Positions 29,709 to 40,005 of a DNA stretch of 64,000 nucleotides are shown piece by piece. The stretch covers positions 2,230,001 to 2,294,000 of the forward strand of contig NZ_CP047242.1 of NCBI RefSeq assembly GCF_009856605.1. The letters run 5' to 3'. Within the stretch, counting starts at the first letter, position 1. Each line of letters opens with the position of its first letter. Below the pieces are notes generated by a model. It saw nothing but the letters and a program-made list of their open reading frames with translations, ran no database searches and had not been told where the DNA came from. This DNA comes from Trichormus variabilis 0441. GTDB taxonomy: Bacteria; Cyanobacteriota; Cyanobacteriia; Cyanobacteriales; Nostocaceae. Both the position numbers and the translations under genes were made by a program.

Positions 29709-30413
29709 GTGATTAATTACCAGATCAGACCTTATCACCAGATACCGATAGCGGAATGTGGTGAGGCTCTAGTAGAGATTCCTTTGGAATTGTTTGCGTG
29801 GGAATCTCCCCATCCCTATGCAAAATTGGGGGCTGCTTACGGAGAATATTCACCTTATTTTTTGCGTCAGAGTGTTGTTAACTGTTTAACAAAAGCTCAA
29901 AGTTATTTAGAGTCGCTGCGTTCTCGCTGGCGCATCCAGATTTTTGATGCCTATCGTCCAGTAGCTGTGCAGCAATTTATGGTAGATTACAGCTTTGCTC
30001 TGGCAGTCGAGGAACGAGGGTTAATTGAAGCTGAATTAACGCCGCATCAACGTCAAGAAATTTGGCAAGCGGTTTATGAAATTTGGGCTGTACCGAGTTT
30101 GGATGAAAAAACTCCTCCTCCCCACAGTACGGGTGCAGCCGTGGACGTGACTTTAGTAGACGATAGCGGACAGGTTGTAAACATGGGTTCACCGATTGAT
30201 GAATTGTCAGAGCGATCGCATCCAGATTACTATGCCAATAATGAGCAACCAGCAGCGCAGGAATATCACGCGCATCGTCAATTGTTGTGTGATGTGATGT
30301 TAAAAGCTGGTTTCCAACGCAATCCGAAGGAGTGGTGGCATTTTTGTTACGGTGATCAAATGTGGGCTTGGTTGAACAAGCAGCCTACTGCCCTCTATGG
30401 ACGTGTGTTATAG
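29709..30413 (+). CDS. D-Ala-D-Ala dipeptidase, VanX/M15D family
   Basis: 234 residues. The zinc site is complete: HSTGAAVDVTL gives His and Asp of the SxHxxGxAxD motif, and EWWHFCYGD gives the catalytic Glu and the third ligand His. FDAYRP carries the conserved Arg of the family. No signal peptide is visible, so cytoplasmic cleavage of D-Ala-D-Ala or related dipeptides from peptidoglycan recycling is more likely than vancomycin resistance; no vanH, vanA or vanRS genes lie near. The start is GTG 29709. The gene ends eight bases from the convergent TspO-like gene. Confidence 0.92.
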   Translation: MINYQIRPYHQIPIAECGEALVEIPLELFAWESPHPYAKLGAAYGEYSPYFLRQSVVNCLTKAQSYLESLRSRWRIQIFDAYRPVAVQQFMVDYSFALAVEERGLIEAELTPHQRQEIWQAVYEIWAVPSLDEKTPPPHSTGAAVDVTLVDDSGQVVNMGSPIDELSERSHPDYYANNEQPAAQEYHAHRQLLCDVMLKAGFQRNPKEWWHFCYGDQMWAWLNKQPTALYGRVL

Positions 30414-30421
30414 TCCTGGGT

Positions 30422-30895
30422 TTAAGCGTCTTCGGGATTGAGTTGTCTTAGTTCGTCGGTGGTATATGTGCCGATGGGACTCCACACTAGATATGGAATC
30501 AATAATACAGATGCTAGTCCAGAAATGGGGAGTACGGCGATCGCCAACACAATACCTGCGATGAAACCGCTTAAGCCAATAATTTCTCCCGTTTTGAGAC
30601 TGCGAAATCTCAACATTAAAGGTATATAAGTTACGGTGATGATTTCTACTAAAAGGTATAAACCCATTAGTAGCCAAGTGATGATACCGCCTGGATCGTG
30701 TTCCCAAACAACATAGGCGGAAGCCGCACCGCAAATAAAAATTACAGTCCAAATCAAGGGGATAAATTGCTCAAAAACTAGCCATCGGGGGCGACTTAAT
30801 TGAGCAAACCATTTAACATCGCGGGGCGTAATGAAGAAACTCCCAACTGCGACTAAGAAAGTTACAGCCCCAATCACTAACCAAGAGGAAATCAT
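30422..30895 (-). CDS. TspO/MBR-like membrane protein, copy 1
   Basis: 157 residues with five hydrophobic segments. RPRWLVFEQFIPLIWTVIFI carries the Trp/Pro-rich first loop, and LLIPYLVWSPIGTYTTDEL near the end corresponds to the fifth helix motif of TspO proteins. TspO proteins bind porphyrins and affect tetrapyrrole handling and stress response. The paralogue at 30985 is of identical length and lies just upstream on the same strand, with a gap of 89 bases. An AGGA lies about ten bases before the ATG. Confidence 0.8.
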   Translation of the reverse strand: MISSWLVIGAVTFLVAVGSFFITPRDVKWFAQLSRPRWLVFEQFIPLIWTVIFICGAASAYVVWEHDPGGIITWLLMGLYLLVEIITVTYIPLMLRFRSLKTGEIIGLSGFIAGIVLAIAVLPISGLASVLLIPYLVWSPIGTYTTDELRQLNPEDA

Positions 30896-30984
30896 ACTTT
30901 TTCCTATCCCTACGCTTTTGTCCAGTCATATACTGACAGTTTGACAATCGCGGATAGGGGATTAATCAGTCGTTAGTAAGAAGA

Positions 30985-31458
30985 TTAAGCATCTTGAGGA
31001 TTGAGATGAGCCATTTGCCAAGTAGTGTAAGTACCGATGGGACTCCACAGCAAATAAGGAACTAGTAATAATGCTGCCCAACCAGAAATATTTAAGACGA
31101 CCAGCGTTAAAATTATGCTGACAACTAAACCTGTACCTCCGACAATTGTACCTACCCGAAGACTGCGGAGCTTAGACATCACAGGTGTATATGCAATAGT
31201 TACAATTTCTAATAGCAGATATAAACCCATGATGATCCACGTTGTATTGGTTCCTGGGTTTTTCTCCCACACAATATAAGCAGACCAAGCACCACAGATA
31301 AAAATTACAGTCCAGATTACTGGGATTGCTGCTTCAAATGTTAGCCATCTGGGTCTTTGCAGGCGGTTGAACCACTTGCGATCGCTCGGTGTCATTACAT
31401 TAGCAGCCAAGGCCACCAAAATAGCCACACCACCAATCACCATCCAAGATTTAATCAT
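30985..31458 (-). CDS. TspO/MBR-like membrane protein, copy 2
   Basis: 157 residues with the same five-helix plan as the neighbour: RPRWLTFEAAIPVIWTVIFI and LLVPYLLWSPIGTYTTWQM. Roughly half of the residues agree with copy 1, so the duplication is old and both copies have been kept intact. AAGGGG lies close to the ATG. The two are probably co-transcribed from upstream of 31458. Confidence 0.8.
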   Translation of the reverse strand: MIKSWMVIGGVAILVALAANVMTPSDRKWFNRLQRPRWLTFEAAIPVIWTVIFICGAWSAYIVWEKNPGTNTTWIIMGLYLLLEIVTIAYTPVMSKLRSLRVGTIVGGTGLVVSIILTLVVLNISGWAALLLVPYLLWSPIGTYTTWQMAHLNPQDA

Positions 31459-31671
31459 GCCCCTTATTCCTTAGCAAATGCTATGTATCGCTTAAATATG
31501 CCTTATTCTGCCTATATTTTGGCAATTAGAACCCCAATTACTCATCAATCCTAAGTTTGAGATAGACAACTTTATGTCTCCAGGCTGGAGGGGGGTTCTG
31601 TCTGTGGATGGGGGTATGTATACAAGAGGGGAAATATCGTGGTGGTTGGGGGATGAGCCAAGGAAATTGAT

Positions 31672-32289
31672 ATGGAAGCGGAATCAGAAATGCGATCGCC
31701 GACGGTGGGCGGAAGGTCATCGTCTACTGTAAGTGGAATGCCATCTGTAGCACCAACACTATACGGAATTGCCAATACAATTCGGCTCACAGGCTGGATT
31801 ATCCTTTGGGTACAATTGGGGCTGGCTGTGGTAACTGGTTTAGTTTTACTATTTGCCTCCACTGGTCGCGGCTTTACCGATCAACCGAATGCAGGTTTAG
31901 GAATCGGGATATTTTGGGCTGTCTGTGGTCTTATAGCCTTGTTATTTAGCGTTTATTGGGATTTTCGTTACACCCGCATCGGGAAGCATTTAGCAAATCC
32001 TAATCCAGCTTTGCATCCAAGTAAGGCAGATACCAGCGCGGCTATTAGGCTAGGAATAATAGTAAGTTTAGCGGGAATATTACTAACCCTTGTAGGTGCT
32101 GGTGCAACCTTGGGTGTACTCATCGCAAAATCGATTTCTCAACCACCGGGAGTTGCCATTACTGACCCCAACAAAATTATCAGGGCGCTGGATGTATTTG
32201 TCATGGTAGCAAATATCAACGGTATTTCTGCCCATTTTGTCGGGGCGATCGCTTCAATTTGGTTACTTGAGCGAGTACATCAACACTAA
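31672..32289 (+). CDS. DUF3611-type membrane protein
   Basis: 205 residues. A disordered N-terminus of about 30 residues is followed by four hydrophobic segments (about 40-62, 77-97, 122-150, 175-200). RLTGWIILWVQLGLAVVTG and VMVANINGISAHFVGAIASI fit DUF3611, a cyanobacterial and plastid family of unknown function. AAGGA lies seven bases before the ATG. It is divergent from the TspO-like pair across about 210 bases. Confidence 0.8.
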   Translation: MEAESEMRSPTVGGRSSSTVSGMPSVAPTLYGIANTIRLTGWIILWVQLGLAVVTGLVLLFASTGRGFTDQPNAGLGIGIFWAVCGLIALLFSVYWDFRYTRIGKHLANPNPALHPSKADTSAAIRLGIIVSLAGILLTLVGAGATLGVLIAKSISQPPGVAITDPNKIIRALDVFVMVANINGISAHFVGAIASIWLLERVHQH

Positions 32290-32394
32290 TTGGGAATGGG
32301 AGAGCAGCAAAGTAGTTCACTTTGTATCTCTAGAAAGATGCCAAAAATCTCACTCATTGTCAGTCTATACTTAGGAGTTAATGATCAATGACAA

Positions 32395-32772
32395 ATGCCC
32401 CACGTCTTACTGGTAGATGATGAAGTAGCCCTATGTGAAAGTCTCGCTTATACCCTACAAAAAGAGGGCTATACAGTGACGACCGTCGCAGATGGACAGA
32501 GTGCAATTAAACAATTCCATAAACAAGTACCGGATGTAATTTTGCTGGACTTGATGCTACCAGAAGTAAGCGGAATGGAAGTTTGTTGGCGCATTCGGGC
32601 ATTTTCCGACGTGCCAATAGTAATGTTGACAGCTAAAGATCAAGACATAGATAAAATTTGGGGTTTGGAAGCGGGAGCAGATGATTACGTCACCAAGCCA
32701 TTCAACACCCGTGAGCTTTTGGCACGCATTAAAGCCGTGTTACGTCGTCGCGCTGGAGAGCAGCCAGCATGA
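32395..32772 (+). CDS. Receiver-only response regulator
   Basis: 125 residues, receiver domain only: acidic pair D8/D9, phosphoacceptor D52 (ILLDLMLP), Thr in VMLTAK and Lys in VTKPF. It ends with RELLARIKAVLRRR, the OmpR/PhoB-type linker, but the DNA-binding winged helix is absent. Its stop overlaps the histidine kinase start as ATGA (32769-32772), so there is no room for an output domain. It is either a true single-domain regulator acting by protein contact or a relic of an OmpR-type regulator. Confidence 0.92.
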   Translation: MPHVLLVDDEVALCESLAYTLQKEGYTVTTVADGQSAIKQFHKQVPDVILLDLMLPEVSGMEVCWRIRAFSDVPIVMLTAKDQDIDKIWGLEAGADDYVTKPFNTRELLARIKAVLRRRAGEQPA

Positions 32773-34199
32773 AAGGCTGGTGGCCTGCTATTAAATTAAA
32801 TACTATTCATTCCAAGTTGTTAGCTACTTATCTGCTGCTGATAGTCTTGGGGACTTCCTGTATGGCCAGCTATATTCTCTGGTCTTTCCATGTTTACTTT
32901 ATGCGATCGCGACAAAGCGACTTAGAGAACTGGACAAATGCTTTGAGCGAGAGTGTAGCAGATGCTTTGGAAGAAAAAAATCTGCAACGCGTCAATCTAT
33001 TAGTGCAGAGATATGGCGCACCACAAAACCTTACACTCCGTATTTTTAATCAGAAAGGTAGCTTGCTAGCCACTTCTGATCCCAATTTAGATCAACAAGT
33101 TCAAAACTGGTACGCAGTTCCGGGAATGGCTGAAGCTCTGCAAAAACGTCAATCCCAGGGGGTCGCTAAAGGTATTTTATCGCGTAAAGATCGCCTGTAC
33201 GTTGCCAAACCCATTGTGCGGAACGGTCAATTCCTGGGTGTGCTGCGAATGTCAATTACTTTGGAGCAATTTCAGCGTCAGTTTGCAAGAGTGATTGTTA
33301 GTGTACTGGGTAGCTTGGCGTTAACTATCGTTTTATGCGCGTTGATTAGCACGCGCTTTGCTCGCAGTCTTTCTAGACCGATTGAAATTATGGGTAACTT
33401 CGCAATTCGGTTGGGTAGTGGTCAATTTGGCGATACCTTAACTATCCATGAGAATAATGAATTGGATCAGCTAGCGGTGGAACTGAACCGGATGAGTGAA
33501 AGATTAGCCTCTCTAGACCAAGAGCGCAGAACTTTTCTGGCAAATGTTTCTCATGAACTCCGCACACCTATTAGCAATGTTCAGGTGACAGTAGATGCAC
33601 TGAAAGGGGGAGCTTACGAAGAACCTCAATTGCGCGATCGCTTTTTTCAAACAATTGAAAATGAAACTAAACGTTTATCACGACTGATTCATGACCTGTT
33701 AGATTTAGGACGCTTAGAAGCGGGGGTCAGCCAGCTAGAACAGCAAAATTTATCATTATCAGGTTTGATCAACCGTGCGGTTAATGCTATGGAACCTAGA
33801 ATGCAGGCTGCTGGCGTATCATTGCAAGTTAAAGTAAGCGATTTACTCATCCAAGGTGATCCAGAACGCCTATTACAAGCCATTTTGAATTTACTGGATA
33901 ATGCCATCAAACACTCACAACCTGATTCTCAAGTCTTGATTTCTGGCTACAGCGACGGTAAACAAGCAGTTATCAAAATTCAAGACCAAGGCAAAGGCAT
34001 TCGGGAACAGGATTTACCCCGGATTTTTGAACAGTTTTATACAACAGATCCCTCACGCACAGGTAAAAGTAGCGGTTTAGGACTAGCGATTACTAAACGA
34101 ATTATAGAAGCCCATCAAGGACGTATTACAGCCAACAGCACTGCCCATCAAGGGGCAACCTTTACCATTTATCTCCCGTTGCCAGCAAAAAATAACTAA
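32769..34199 (+). CDS. Membrane sensor histidine kinase
   Basis: 476 residues. TM1 at about 17-40, an external sensor of about 130 residues, TM2 at about 174-195, HAMP at about 196-250, HisKA with H262 in NVSHELRTP, then HATPase_c with DNAIKHS (N box), DQGKGI (G1) and SSGLGLAI (G2). All catalytic motifs are intact. It overlaps the receiver gene by four bases, so the two form a cognate pair. The external domain resembles small single-domain Cache-like sensors, but the ligand cannot be read. Confidence 0.95.
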   Translation: MKGWWPAIKLNTIHSKLLATYLLLIVLGTSCMASYILWSFHVYFMRSRQSDLENWTNALSESVADALEEKNLQRVNLLVQRYGAPQNLTLRIFNQKGSLLATSDPNLDQQVQNWYAVPGMAEALQKRQSQGVAKGILSRKDRLYVAKPIVRNGQFLGVLRMSITLEQFQRQFARVIVSVLGSLALTIVLCALISTRFARSLSRPIEIMGNFAIRLGSGQFGDTLTIHENNELDQLAVELNRMSERLASLDQERRTFLANVSHELRTPISNVQVTVDALKGGAYEEPQLRDRFFQTIENETKRLSRLIHDLLDLGRLEAGVSQLEQQNLSLSGLINRAVNAMEPRMQAAGVSLQVKVSDLLIQGDPERLLQAILNLLDNAIKHSQPDSQVLISGYSDGKQAVIKIQDQGKGIREQDLPRIFEQFYTTDPSRTGKSSGLGLAITKRIIEAHQGRITANSTAHQGATFTIYLPLPAKNN

Positions 34200-34215
34200 T
34201 TCTTCTCTGCTCCCC

Positions 34216-35613
34216 TTACGACCCTACCAATTCCAGACACAATTGACGAAAATGATCGCCCCGTGCTTCAAAATTGGGGTATTGGTCAAAGCTAGCGCAG
34301 GCTGGGGATAGTAAGACTACGGGTGCTTGATGGTGTTTAGCTAAGTCTAGCGATCGCCTTACCGCTTGTTCCATCGTCTCCACGATTTCATAATTGCTAT
34401 AGCCGATTTCTTGTAGGCGTTGGGCAAATGCTGGTGCAGCGTTGCCAATGAGTAATACAGCTGATGTTTGCCCTTGGATTTTCGCTAACCAAGCTGCATC
34501 ATCCCCTGGTTTGGCTTCACCACCAGCAATCAAAATCACTGGGCTTTTCACCGATGCTAGACCTACTTCCGCCGCATCGTAGTTGGTGGCTTTGCTGTCG
34601 TTGATAAAGTCGATGCCTTGCCAAGTGCAGATATGTTCCAAGCGATGGGCAACCCCTGGAAATTCTCGCACCGCCTTGTCAATGGCATTGGGGGGAATAT
34701 CTGCTAAACGGGCTGCGGCTACTGCCATGAGGAGATTTTGCAGGTTGTGCGCCCCTACCATGCGTAAGGCTTCAGCTGCAACAATTCTTTGAGGCGAGGA
34801 GTTTGGCTGTAATTGTTCTACCACCCAGCCATCTTCAATATAAAAGCCTTTGTCACCAATTAGGTAATCTTTCCCTTTCACACTTGTCCAATAGGCATCC
34901 GGCCAATGACTTGCACCTATTTTAGATAGGTAAGCATCATCACCATTGAACACTTGTAGATGGGATTGACGTAATAACTTGGCTTTGATGTCGTAATAGT
35001 TTTCTAACGTTTTGTGGCGGGCTAGGTGGTCTGGGGTGAAGGTTGTCCAGATACTAATGTGGGGGGCTAAGGTAAGGGAAGATTCTATTTGATAGCTGCT
35101 CATTTCCCCAATTATCCAGTCTGGGGGCGTTGCTGCTAAGGCAACTTCACAAGCTGCATAGCCGATGTTACCGCAGGCGGGGGCATCGAATCCTGCTGCT
35201 TGAAAGATAGCGGCGATTAAGGCGGTGGTGGTGGTTTTGCCATTAGTGCCGGTAATTCCTACCCAAGGCAAGGACTTTAAATGTCGCCAAGCCAATTCCA
35301 TTTCGCCGATAGTTTCTATGCCCAATTCTCGCGCTTTGACTAAGGCGGGAATGTCCCAAGGAACGCCGGGACTGACAACAATCAAATCAGGTAAAGCACC
35401 AGCAAAATCTAGCGAATACCCTAATTCAACTGTGATTTGTTCTTTAGCGAGTTCTTGTTGCTGTTTTAGGAGGGTATCGGAGGTATTGCGATCGCTTAGC
35501 ACTACCTCCCAACCTTCCCGTTTCAACAATCTCGCCGCAGCAACACCGGACTTTCCTAATCCAACTACATGGGCTTTGGACATAGACTGTGGCAGAGTTC
35601 CCTGGTTAAGCAC
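34216..35613 (-). CDS. murD: UDP-N-acetylmuramoylalanine-D-glutamate ligase
   Basis: 465 residues from GTG 35613, or 455 from ATG 35583 ([13 protein letters not shown]), which fits the family N-terminus better; neither has a strong ribosome site. [15 protein letters not shown] is the ATP loop, FTPDHLARH and [10 protein letters not shown] the Mur ligase signatures. It adds D-glutamate to UDP-MurNAc-L-Ala in the cytoplasm. It lies 54 bases after glyS on the same strand and is probably co-transcribed. Confidence 0.95.
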   Translation of the reverse strand: MLNQGTLPQSMSKAHVVGLGKSGVAAARLLKREGWEVVLSDRNTSDTLLKQQQELAKEQITVELGYSLDFAGALPDLIVVSPGVPWDIPALVKARELGIETIGEMELAWRHLKSLPWVGITGTNGKTTTTALIAAIFQAAGFDAPACGNIGYAACEVALAATPPDWIIGEMSSYQIESSLTLAPHISIWTTFTPDHLARHKTLENYYDIKAKLLRQSHLQVFNGDDAYLSKIGASHWPDAYWTSVKGKDYLIGDKGFYIEDGWVVEQLQPNSSPQRIVAAEALRMVGAHNLQNLLMAVAAARLADIPPNAIDKAVREFPGVAHRLEHICTWQGIDFINDSKATNYDAAEVGLASVKSPVILIAGGEAKPGDDAAWLAKIQGQTSAVLLIGNAAPAFAQRLQEIGYSNYEIVETMEQAVRRSLDLAKHHQAPVVLLSPACASFDQYPNFEARGDHFRQLCLELVGS

Positions 35614-35667
35614 TCATAATGGTAGCGCTTAATGGGCAAAAATTACACCACTTTTTATTGCTTTATA

Positions 35668-37818
35668 CTACAGATTTTTCACGATCGCCCCAAAGTCAGC
35701 TAGTACACGGGCATGATTCCGCAATAATCCCAGGATATTTAAACGATTGCGCTTGATTTCTGGGTCGGGGTCAATCACTAAAACGCTATCCGCCCCATCA
35801 AAGAAGTTACTCACAGTAGGCGCAATCTCCACTAACCCCGCTACTAACAATTGATAGTTGCGTGACTGTTGTGCTGCTTGCGTTTGGGGTACTAGCTTGA
35901 GCAAAGCATCGTAAAAAGCTGATTCGGAAGATTTTTGGAACAGTTCGGGACGCAGTACAGATGTGGGGTCTAGCTGTTGGGTATCCAAATCACCTTGGGC
36001 TGCTAGGCGTGTAGAACGGTTCACGGTTTCATAGATTTTATCTAGTGTACCGTCGCGGCGGATTTGTTGCAGATAAAGAGCGCGATCGCGCACATCTAGT
36101 AAATCCTGTAATGCTCGTTCTGTATATTCTGGGTCATTGTCTCCCAACACCGCATTTACGAGGTCGTAGTCGATTTGTTTTTCTTCTTGTAATAAGGTGC
36201 GGATGCGTTGTAAGAAGAACTCGTTTAGGGCTGTAATTAACGGTGCTTGGTCTTTGTTGTATTGGGTGGCAAATTCGGTGACTGTTTGTGCCAGTAAACT
36301 AGCTAAGTTAATTTGTAAATTAGCAGCCCAAGTAATGTTAATAACAGCGTTGGCGGCGCGGCGTAAAGCAAAGGGGTCAGATGAACCTGTGGGAATTAAG
36401 CCCAAGCCAAAGATACTCACTAAAGTATCGAGTCTATCTGCCAAACCGGCGACTTGACCTGTAAGGGTTTGGGGTAAGATGTCATCGGCTCCCCGTGGTA
36501 AATAATGTTCAAAAATTGCCGTGGCAACTTCTGGACTTTCTCCACTAGCTACAGCATACTTTTGTCCCATAATTCCCTGTAGTTCTGGGAATTCAAACAC
36601 CATTTGGGTAACTAAATCAGCTTTACATAATAAAGTAGCTCTTTGGATATGTTGGCGATCGCTTTCTCCTAATTCAAGTTGACTGCTAATTTTTGCAGCA
36701 ACCTTAACAATTCTCTCTACCTTGCCACGTAGAGATCCCAAATCTTCTTGAAAGGTGACTGTTTCTAATTGGGGTAAATAACTTTCTAAACTCTTGGATA
36801 AATCGGTTTTATAGAAAAACTGACCATCTGCTAATCTAGCCCGAATCACTCTTTCATTACCAACAGCAATCACATCTGATTTAGTGGGGTCGCCGTTAGA
36901 AACGGTGATGAAATAAGGTAAAAGTTCTTTATGATCCCCAGTTTTAAACACGGGAAAATAACGCTGGTGACTCACCATAACGGTGGTCGTGACTTCCGTT
37001 GGTAAGTTTAAAAATTCTTCTTCAAATTTACCGACCACAGGGGAAGGCCATTCTACTAAGTTAGTAACTTCCTCTAACAAATCTGGGTAAATTTCTGTAT
37101 AACCGCCTAATTTTTGGACTGTAGTTTCTACTTGTTCCTTAATTATCGCTGCCCGTTCCTTAGCATCTACAGTTACATAACCAGAACGCAGTGTGTTGAC
37201 ATAATCACTGGCTTGTTGAATTGTAATTGGTGCGGGATGTAAAACCCGATGACCGTAGGAGATGCGATCGCTCTTCACTGTCAAGGAACCATTCACCAAT
37301 TCCAGGGGTAAAATCGCCTCATCTAATAAAGTAACTAGCCAGCGAATGGGACGAGAAAACCTAACATCCCCATCACCCCAACGCATCAACCGCTTACCTT
37401 CTAGGTGATAAATCCATTGGGGGACAAGTTCAGTTAATATTTCTGCCACAGGACGACCGGGCGTTTTTTTCTGGACAAAGACAAATTCCCCCTTATCCGT
37501 GGGGCGTACCTCTAATGCCTCTAGCTCTACCCCTTGCTTTTTAGCAAAACCGACGGCGGCTGGAGTTGGTTGACCATCTTTAAAAGCTGCTTGAGCTGGT
37601 GGGCCTTTGATTTCCTCTTCCCGATCCGGCTGCTGGGATGGTAAACCTGTGATGAGTACTGCCAAACGCCGGGGAGTCCCGTAGACTTCTACAGATTCAC
37701 TGGTGAGGCTATTAGCTGCTAAACTCTGGGGAATCCGCGATCGCCACTGAGCGATCGCACCACTGAGAAAGCTTGCAGGTAATTCTTCTGTTCCAACTTC
37801 CAATAAAAACCCAGGCAT
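35668..37818 (-). CDS. glyS: Glycyl-tRNA synthetase beta subunit
   Basis: 716 residues, the usual length. [20 protein letters not shown] is the conserved N-terminus, and [11 protein letters not shown] and [14 protein letters not shown] are family segments. The C-terminal part holds the HD-like and DALR-type anticodon-binding regions. It works as the beta part of an alpha2beta2 enzyme; glyQ is not in this window. It is upstream of murD in the same direction. Confidence 0.97.
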   Translation of the reverse strand: MPGFLLEVGTEELPASFLSGAIAQWRSRIPQSLAANSLTSESVEVYGTPRRLAVLITGLPSQQPDREEEIKGPPAQAAFKDGQPTPAAVGFAKKQGVELEALEVRPTDKGEFVFVQKKTPGRPVAEILTELVPQWIYHLEGKRLMRWGDGDVRFSRPIRWLVTLLDEAILPLELVNGSLTVKSDRISYGHRVLHPAPITIQQASDYVNTLRSGYVTVDAKERAAIIKEQVETTVQKLGGYTEIYPDLLEEVTNLVEWPSPVVGKFEEEFLNLPTEVTTTVMVSHQRYFPVFKTGDHKELLPYFITVSNGDPTKSDVIAVGNERVIRARLADGQFFYKTDLSKSLESYLPQLETVTFQEDLGSLRGKVERIVKVAAKISSQLELGESDRQHIQRATLLCKADLVTQMVFEFPELQGIMGQKYAVASGESPEVATAIFEHYLPRGADDILPQTLTGQVAGLADRLDTLVSIFGLGLIPTGSSDPFALRRAANAVINITWAANLQINLASLLAQTVTEFATQYNKDQAPLITALNEFFLQRIRTLLQEEKQIDYDLVNAVLGDNDPEYTERALQDLLDVRDRALYLQQIRRDGTLDKIYETVNRSTRLAAQGDLDTQQLDPTSVLRPELFQKSSESAFYDALLKLVPQTQAAQQSRNYQLLVAGLVEIAPTVSNFFDGADSVLVIDPDPEIKRNRLNILGLLRNHARVLADFGAIVKNL

Positions 37819-38051
37819 AGGACTCTATTTTTAACTTTGCGTAGCTTAACTTTATCAATTCCAACAGTTTACCTTGCGGTCAGGCTGACGAAGAAGGAAC
37901 TAGGAAGTAGGGTGTAGGGGTATAAGGGTTTAGGGGTGTAGGGGAAAAAACTCTTACTCAGCACTCAGGAGGCAGTGAGAGAGAAGCGAACTTTTGACCA
38001 TTGACCATTGACTCTTGACTCTTTCAATGAATAAGTATCGGGTATAACTGC
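37819..38051. repeat. STRR-type tracts between divergent glyS and corA
   Basis: Heptamer-like series GGTGTAGGGGTATAAGGG at about 37910-37945 and TTGACCATTGACCATTGACT at about 37995-38015. The start of corA lies just beyond. Confidence 0.7.
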
Positions 38052-39194
38052 ATGATTAGAAAACTGCGTCGCTTTGCCAAAGTAGTCAATAAACCATACA
38101 AAGATGAGTTCTATCACTACCCTGGAACCATCCCTGGAACCATTATTATTGATGCAGATGCGCCACCACCGGAAATTGACTTGATTGACTATAATCAAAC
38201 TGATTTTGTTCATCGGCGAGTTGCAACCCCGGAAGAATGCGTTCCCTATTTGGATACGGAGTCTGTGACTTGGGTAGATGTCCAGGGTTTGGGTAATCAA
38301 GACATCTTAGAGCGAGTGGGGCAAATTTTTGAATTACCGCCTCTGGTGTTGGAAGATGTGGTGAATGTATCGGAACGCCCCAAAACTGAGGATTATGACG
38401 ACCAATTATTATTTATTGCCCGGATGGTTGTACCCAAGGAAAGAGAATCAGGGTTTTATAGTGAGCAAGTCAGTTTAGTCTTAGGTAAACATTACTTGTT
38501 AAGTATTCAGGAAGAACCGGAGCATGATTGCTTTGAAGGCGTGAGGATGCGAATTGAAAAAGGTAAAGGAAATATCCGTCGCCAAAGGGCAGACTATTTA
38601 GCTTATGCTTTGCTTGATGCAATCATTGATGGTTTTTTCCCCGTTTTGGAACGTTACGGGGAAGCACTTGAGGATTTAGAAGAAGAAGTAATCGTTAGTC
38701 CTACTCGCCAAACACTGCAAAAAATTTATCAAGTCAGGCGAGAATTACTACAACTGCGTCGCGCTATTTGGCCGCAACGAGATGCGATTAATTCTTTGAT
38801 ACGCGATCGCAGTCAACTAATTAGCCCGGAGGTGCAAATCTATCTCCGCGATTGTTATGACCATACAGTGCAAGTCATGGATATGGTGGAAACCTACCGC
38901 GAGTTAGCCTCTGGTTTGATGGATGTATACTTGTCAGCAGTCGGTAACAAAATGAATGAAGTTATGAAACTACTGACAGTGGTTTCATCTATCTTTATTC
39001 CCCTAACTTTTGTTGCAGGTATATATGGCATGAATTTCAATACGGAAAAATCACCCTACAATATGCCTGAGTTGAACTGGTATTGGGGTTATCCCCTGTG
39101 CTTAGGAGTTATGGGAGCGATCGCTTTTGCATTACTCTTTCTATTTTGGAAACGAGGTTGGCTAGAAAATTCTTCTATGATTGAGCGTGATTAA
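38052..39194 (+). CDS. corA: CorA-type magnesium/cobalt channel
   Basis: 380 residues. A large soluble N-terminal alpha/beta domain is followed by a long coiled helix and two C-terminal membrane helices. The signature YGMNF is at the end of TM1, followed by the outer loop ending in ELNWYWGYP. Length and plan match CorA pentameric channels for Mg2+. The positively charged C-terminus (KRGWLEN) is at the cytoplasmic face. No operon partner is evident. Confidence 0.95.
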   Translation: MIRKLRRFAKVVNKPYKDEFYHYPGTIPGTIIIDADAPPPEIDLIDYNQTDFVHRRVATPEECVPYLDTESVTWVDVQGLGNQDILERVGQIFELPPLVLEDVVNVSERPKTEDYDDQLLFIARMVVPKERESGFYSEQVSLVLGKHYLLSIQEEPEHDCFEGVRMRIEKGKGNIRRQRADYLAYALLDAIIDGFFPVLERYGEALEDLEEEVIVSPTRQTLQKIYQVRRELLQLRRAIWPQRDAINSLIRDRSQLISPEVQIYLRDCYDHTVQVMDMVETYRELASGLMDVYLSAVGNKMNEVMKLLTVVSSIFIPLTFVAGIYGMNFNTEKSPYNMPELNWYWGYPLCLGVMGAIAFALLFLFWKRGWLENSSMIERD

Positions 39195-39255
39195 TATTGA
39201 ACTTTGCCAAGGGGTTGGGTAAGAAAAATTATTATATGGAGTTTATATATTAAGT

Positions 39256-39963
39256 ATGACCAGGAGTACTGACCAAAATTTACTTGTCTTAACAATCTAT
39301 ATTATCGGTGTATCTTATATATTTAATCGCATGGTTGATGCCATTGACGATCGCATCAAATATGAGTTTAAAAAATCCGTAGTAGATGACCAACTAAAGG
39401 AGCAAGAGCTAGACGACAAAATTGGTATATCCTTTAAACTTGCAGCCTCTAACTCCTATGATGACGTTAAAGACCTCTCAATCAGCATTGAGAATAAATC
39501 TGATGATGTCGCTATTTATGTAGACTGGGACAATAGCTCTTTAGTAGTCGAACATTCCAAACAATCACGGCGCGTTATTAGAAAATCACCAGATTTAACC
39601 CGTGATTTAGCCGTACCACAAAGCCCTAGTTTAATTGTTCCAAAAAAGACACTAACAGAGTCAATTACAGCCGAAGATGTCTTCGAGCGTGACAAAGAAA
39701 CCGGCACTTATTCAGCGAAAAAACCCTTAATTAATATTACAGGGTTACAAAAAGGCGGGCCACCCCAGAAAAAATTGCATAGCGAATTTATGAATAGAGG
39801 TAAGGAGTTAGACTTTTCCCTACAACTAGTACTGCGCGTAACTAAAGTACGTGCAGGTTTCGCTCCTGGGTCAGAATTTCCTCCCATATCCATTATTAAT
39901 TGCCCCTTCACTATCAGAAAATTACCTTGGACTTACGCCCTACCCTGGAATAAAAAGAAATAA
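39256..39963 (+). CDS. Unknown protein with N-terminal membrane segment
   Basis: 235 residues. One hydrophobic helix at about 8-24 (NLLVLTIYIIGVSYIFN), then a charged helix, then a soluble part rich in beta-strand pattern (ISFKLAASNS, LSISIENKSDDVAIYVDWDN, LDFSLQLVLRVTKVRAGF). The layout suggests an anchored immunoglobulin-like or beta-sandwich domain. No enzyme motif or cysteine pair is seen. Not recognised further. It lies directly before rnpB on the same strand. Confidence 0.7.
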   Translation: MTRSTDQNLLVLTIYIIGVSYIFNRMVDAIDDRIKYEFKKSVVDDQLKEQELDDKIGISFKLAASNSYDDVKDLSISIENKSDDVAIYVDWDNSSLVVEHSKQSRRVIRKSPDLTRDLAVPQSPSLIVPKKTLTESITAEDVFERDKETGTYSAKKPLINITGLQKGGPPQKKLHSEFMNRGKELDFSLQLVLRVTKVRAGFAPGSEFPPISIINCPFTIRKLPWTYALPWNKKK

Positions 39964-40005
39964 GCAAAACAGACACAAGACACCATCCAAGATTACACTG
40001 GAGCT

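Noticed and set aside
29709..30413. Vancomycin-resistance gene (vanX)
   Set aside because: The catalytic motifs fit the M15D dipeptidase family, but no vanH, vanA or vanRS genes are nearby; a housekeeping dipeptidase is more likely.
30408..30752. Minus-strand frame overlapping TspO-like copy 1
   Set aside because: It overlaps a well-supported membrane protein in another frame; its composition (many His, Arg and Cys) is typical of a shadow frame.
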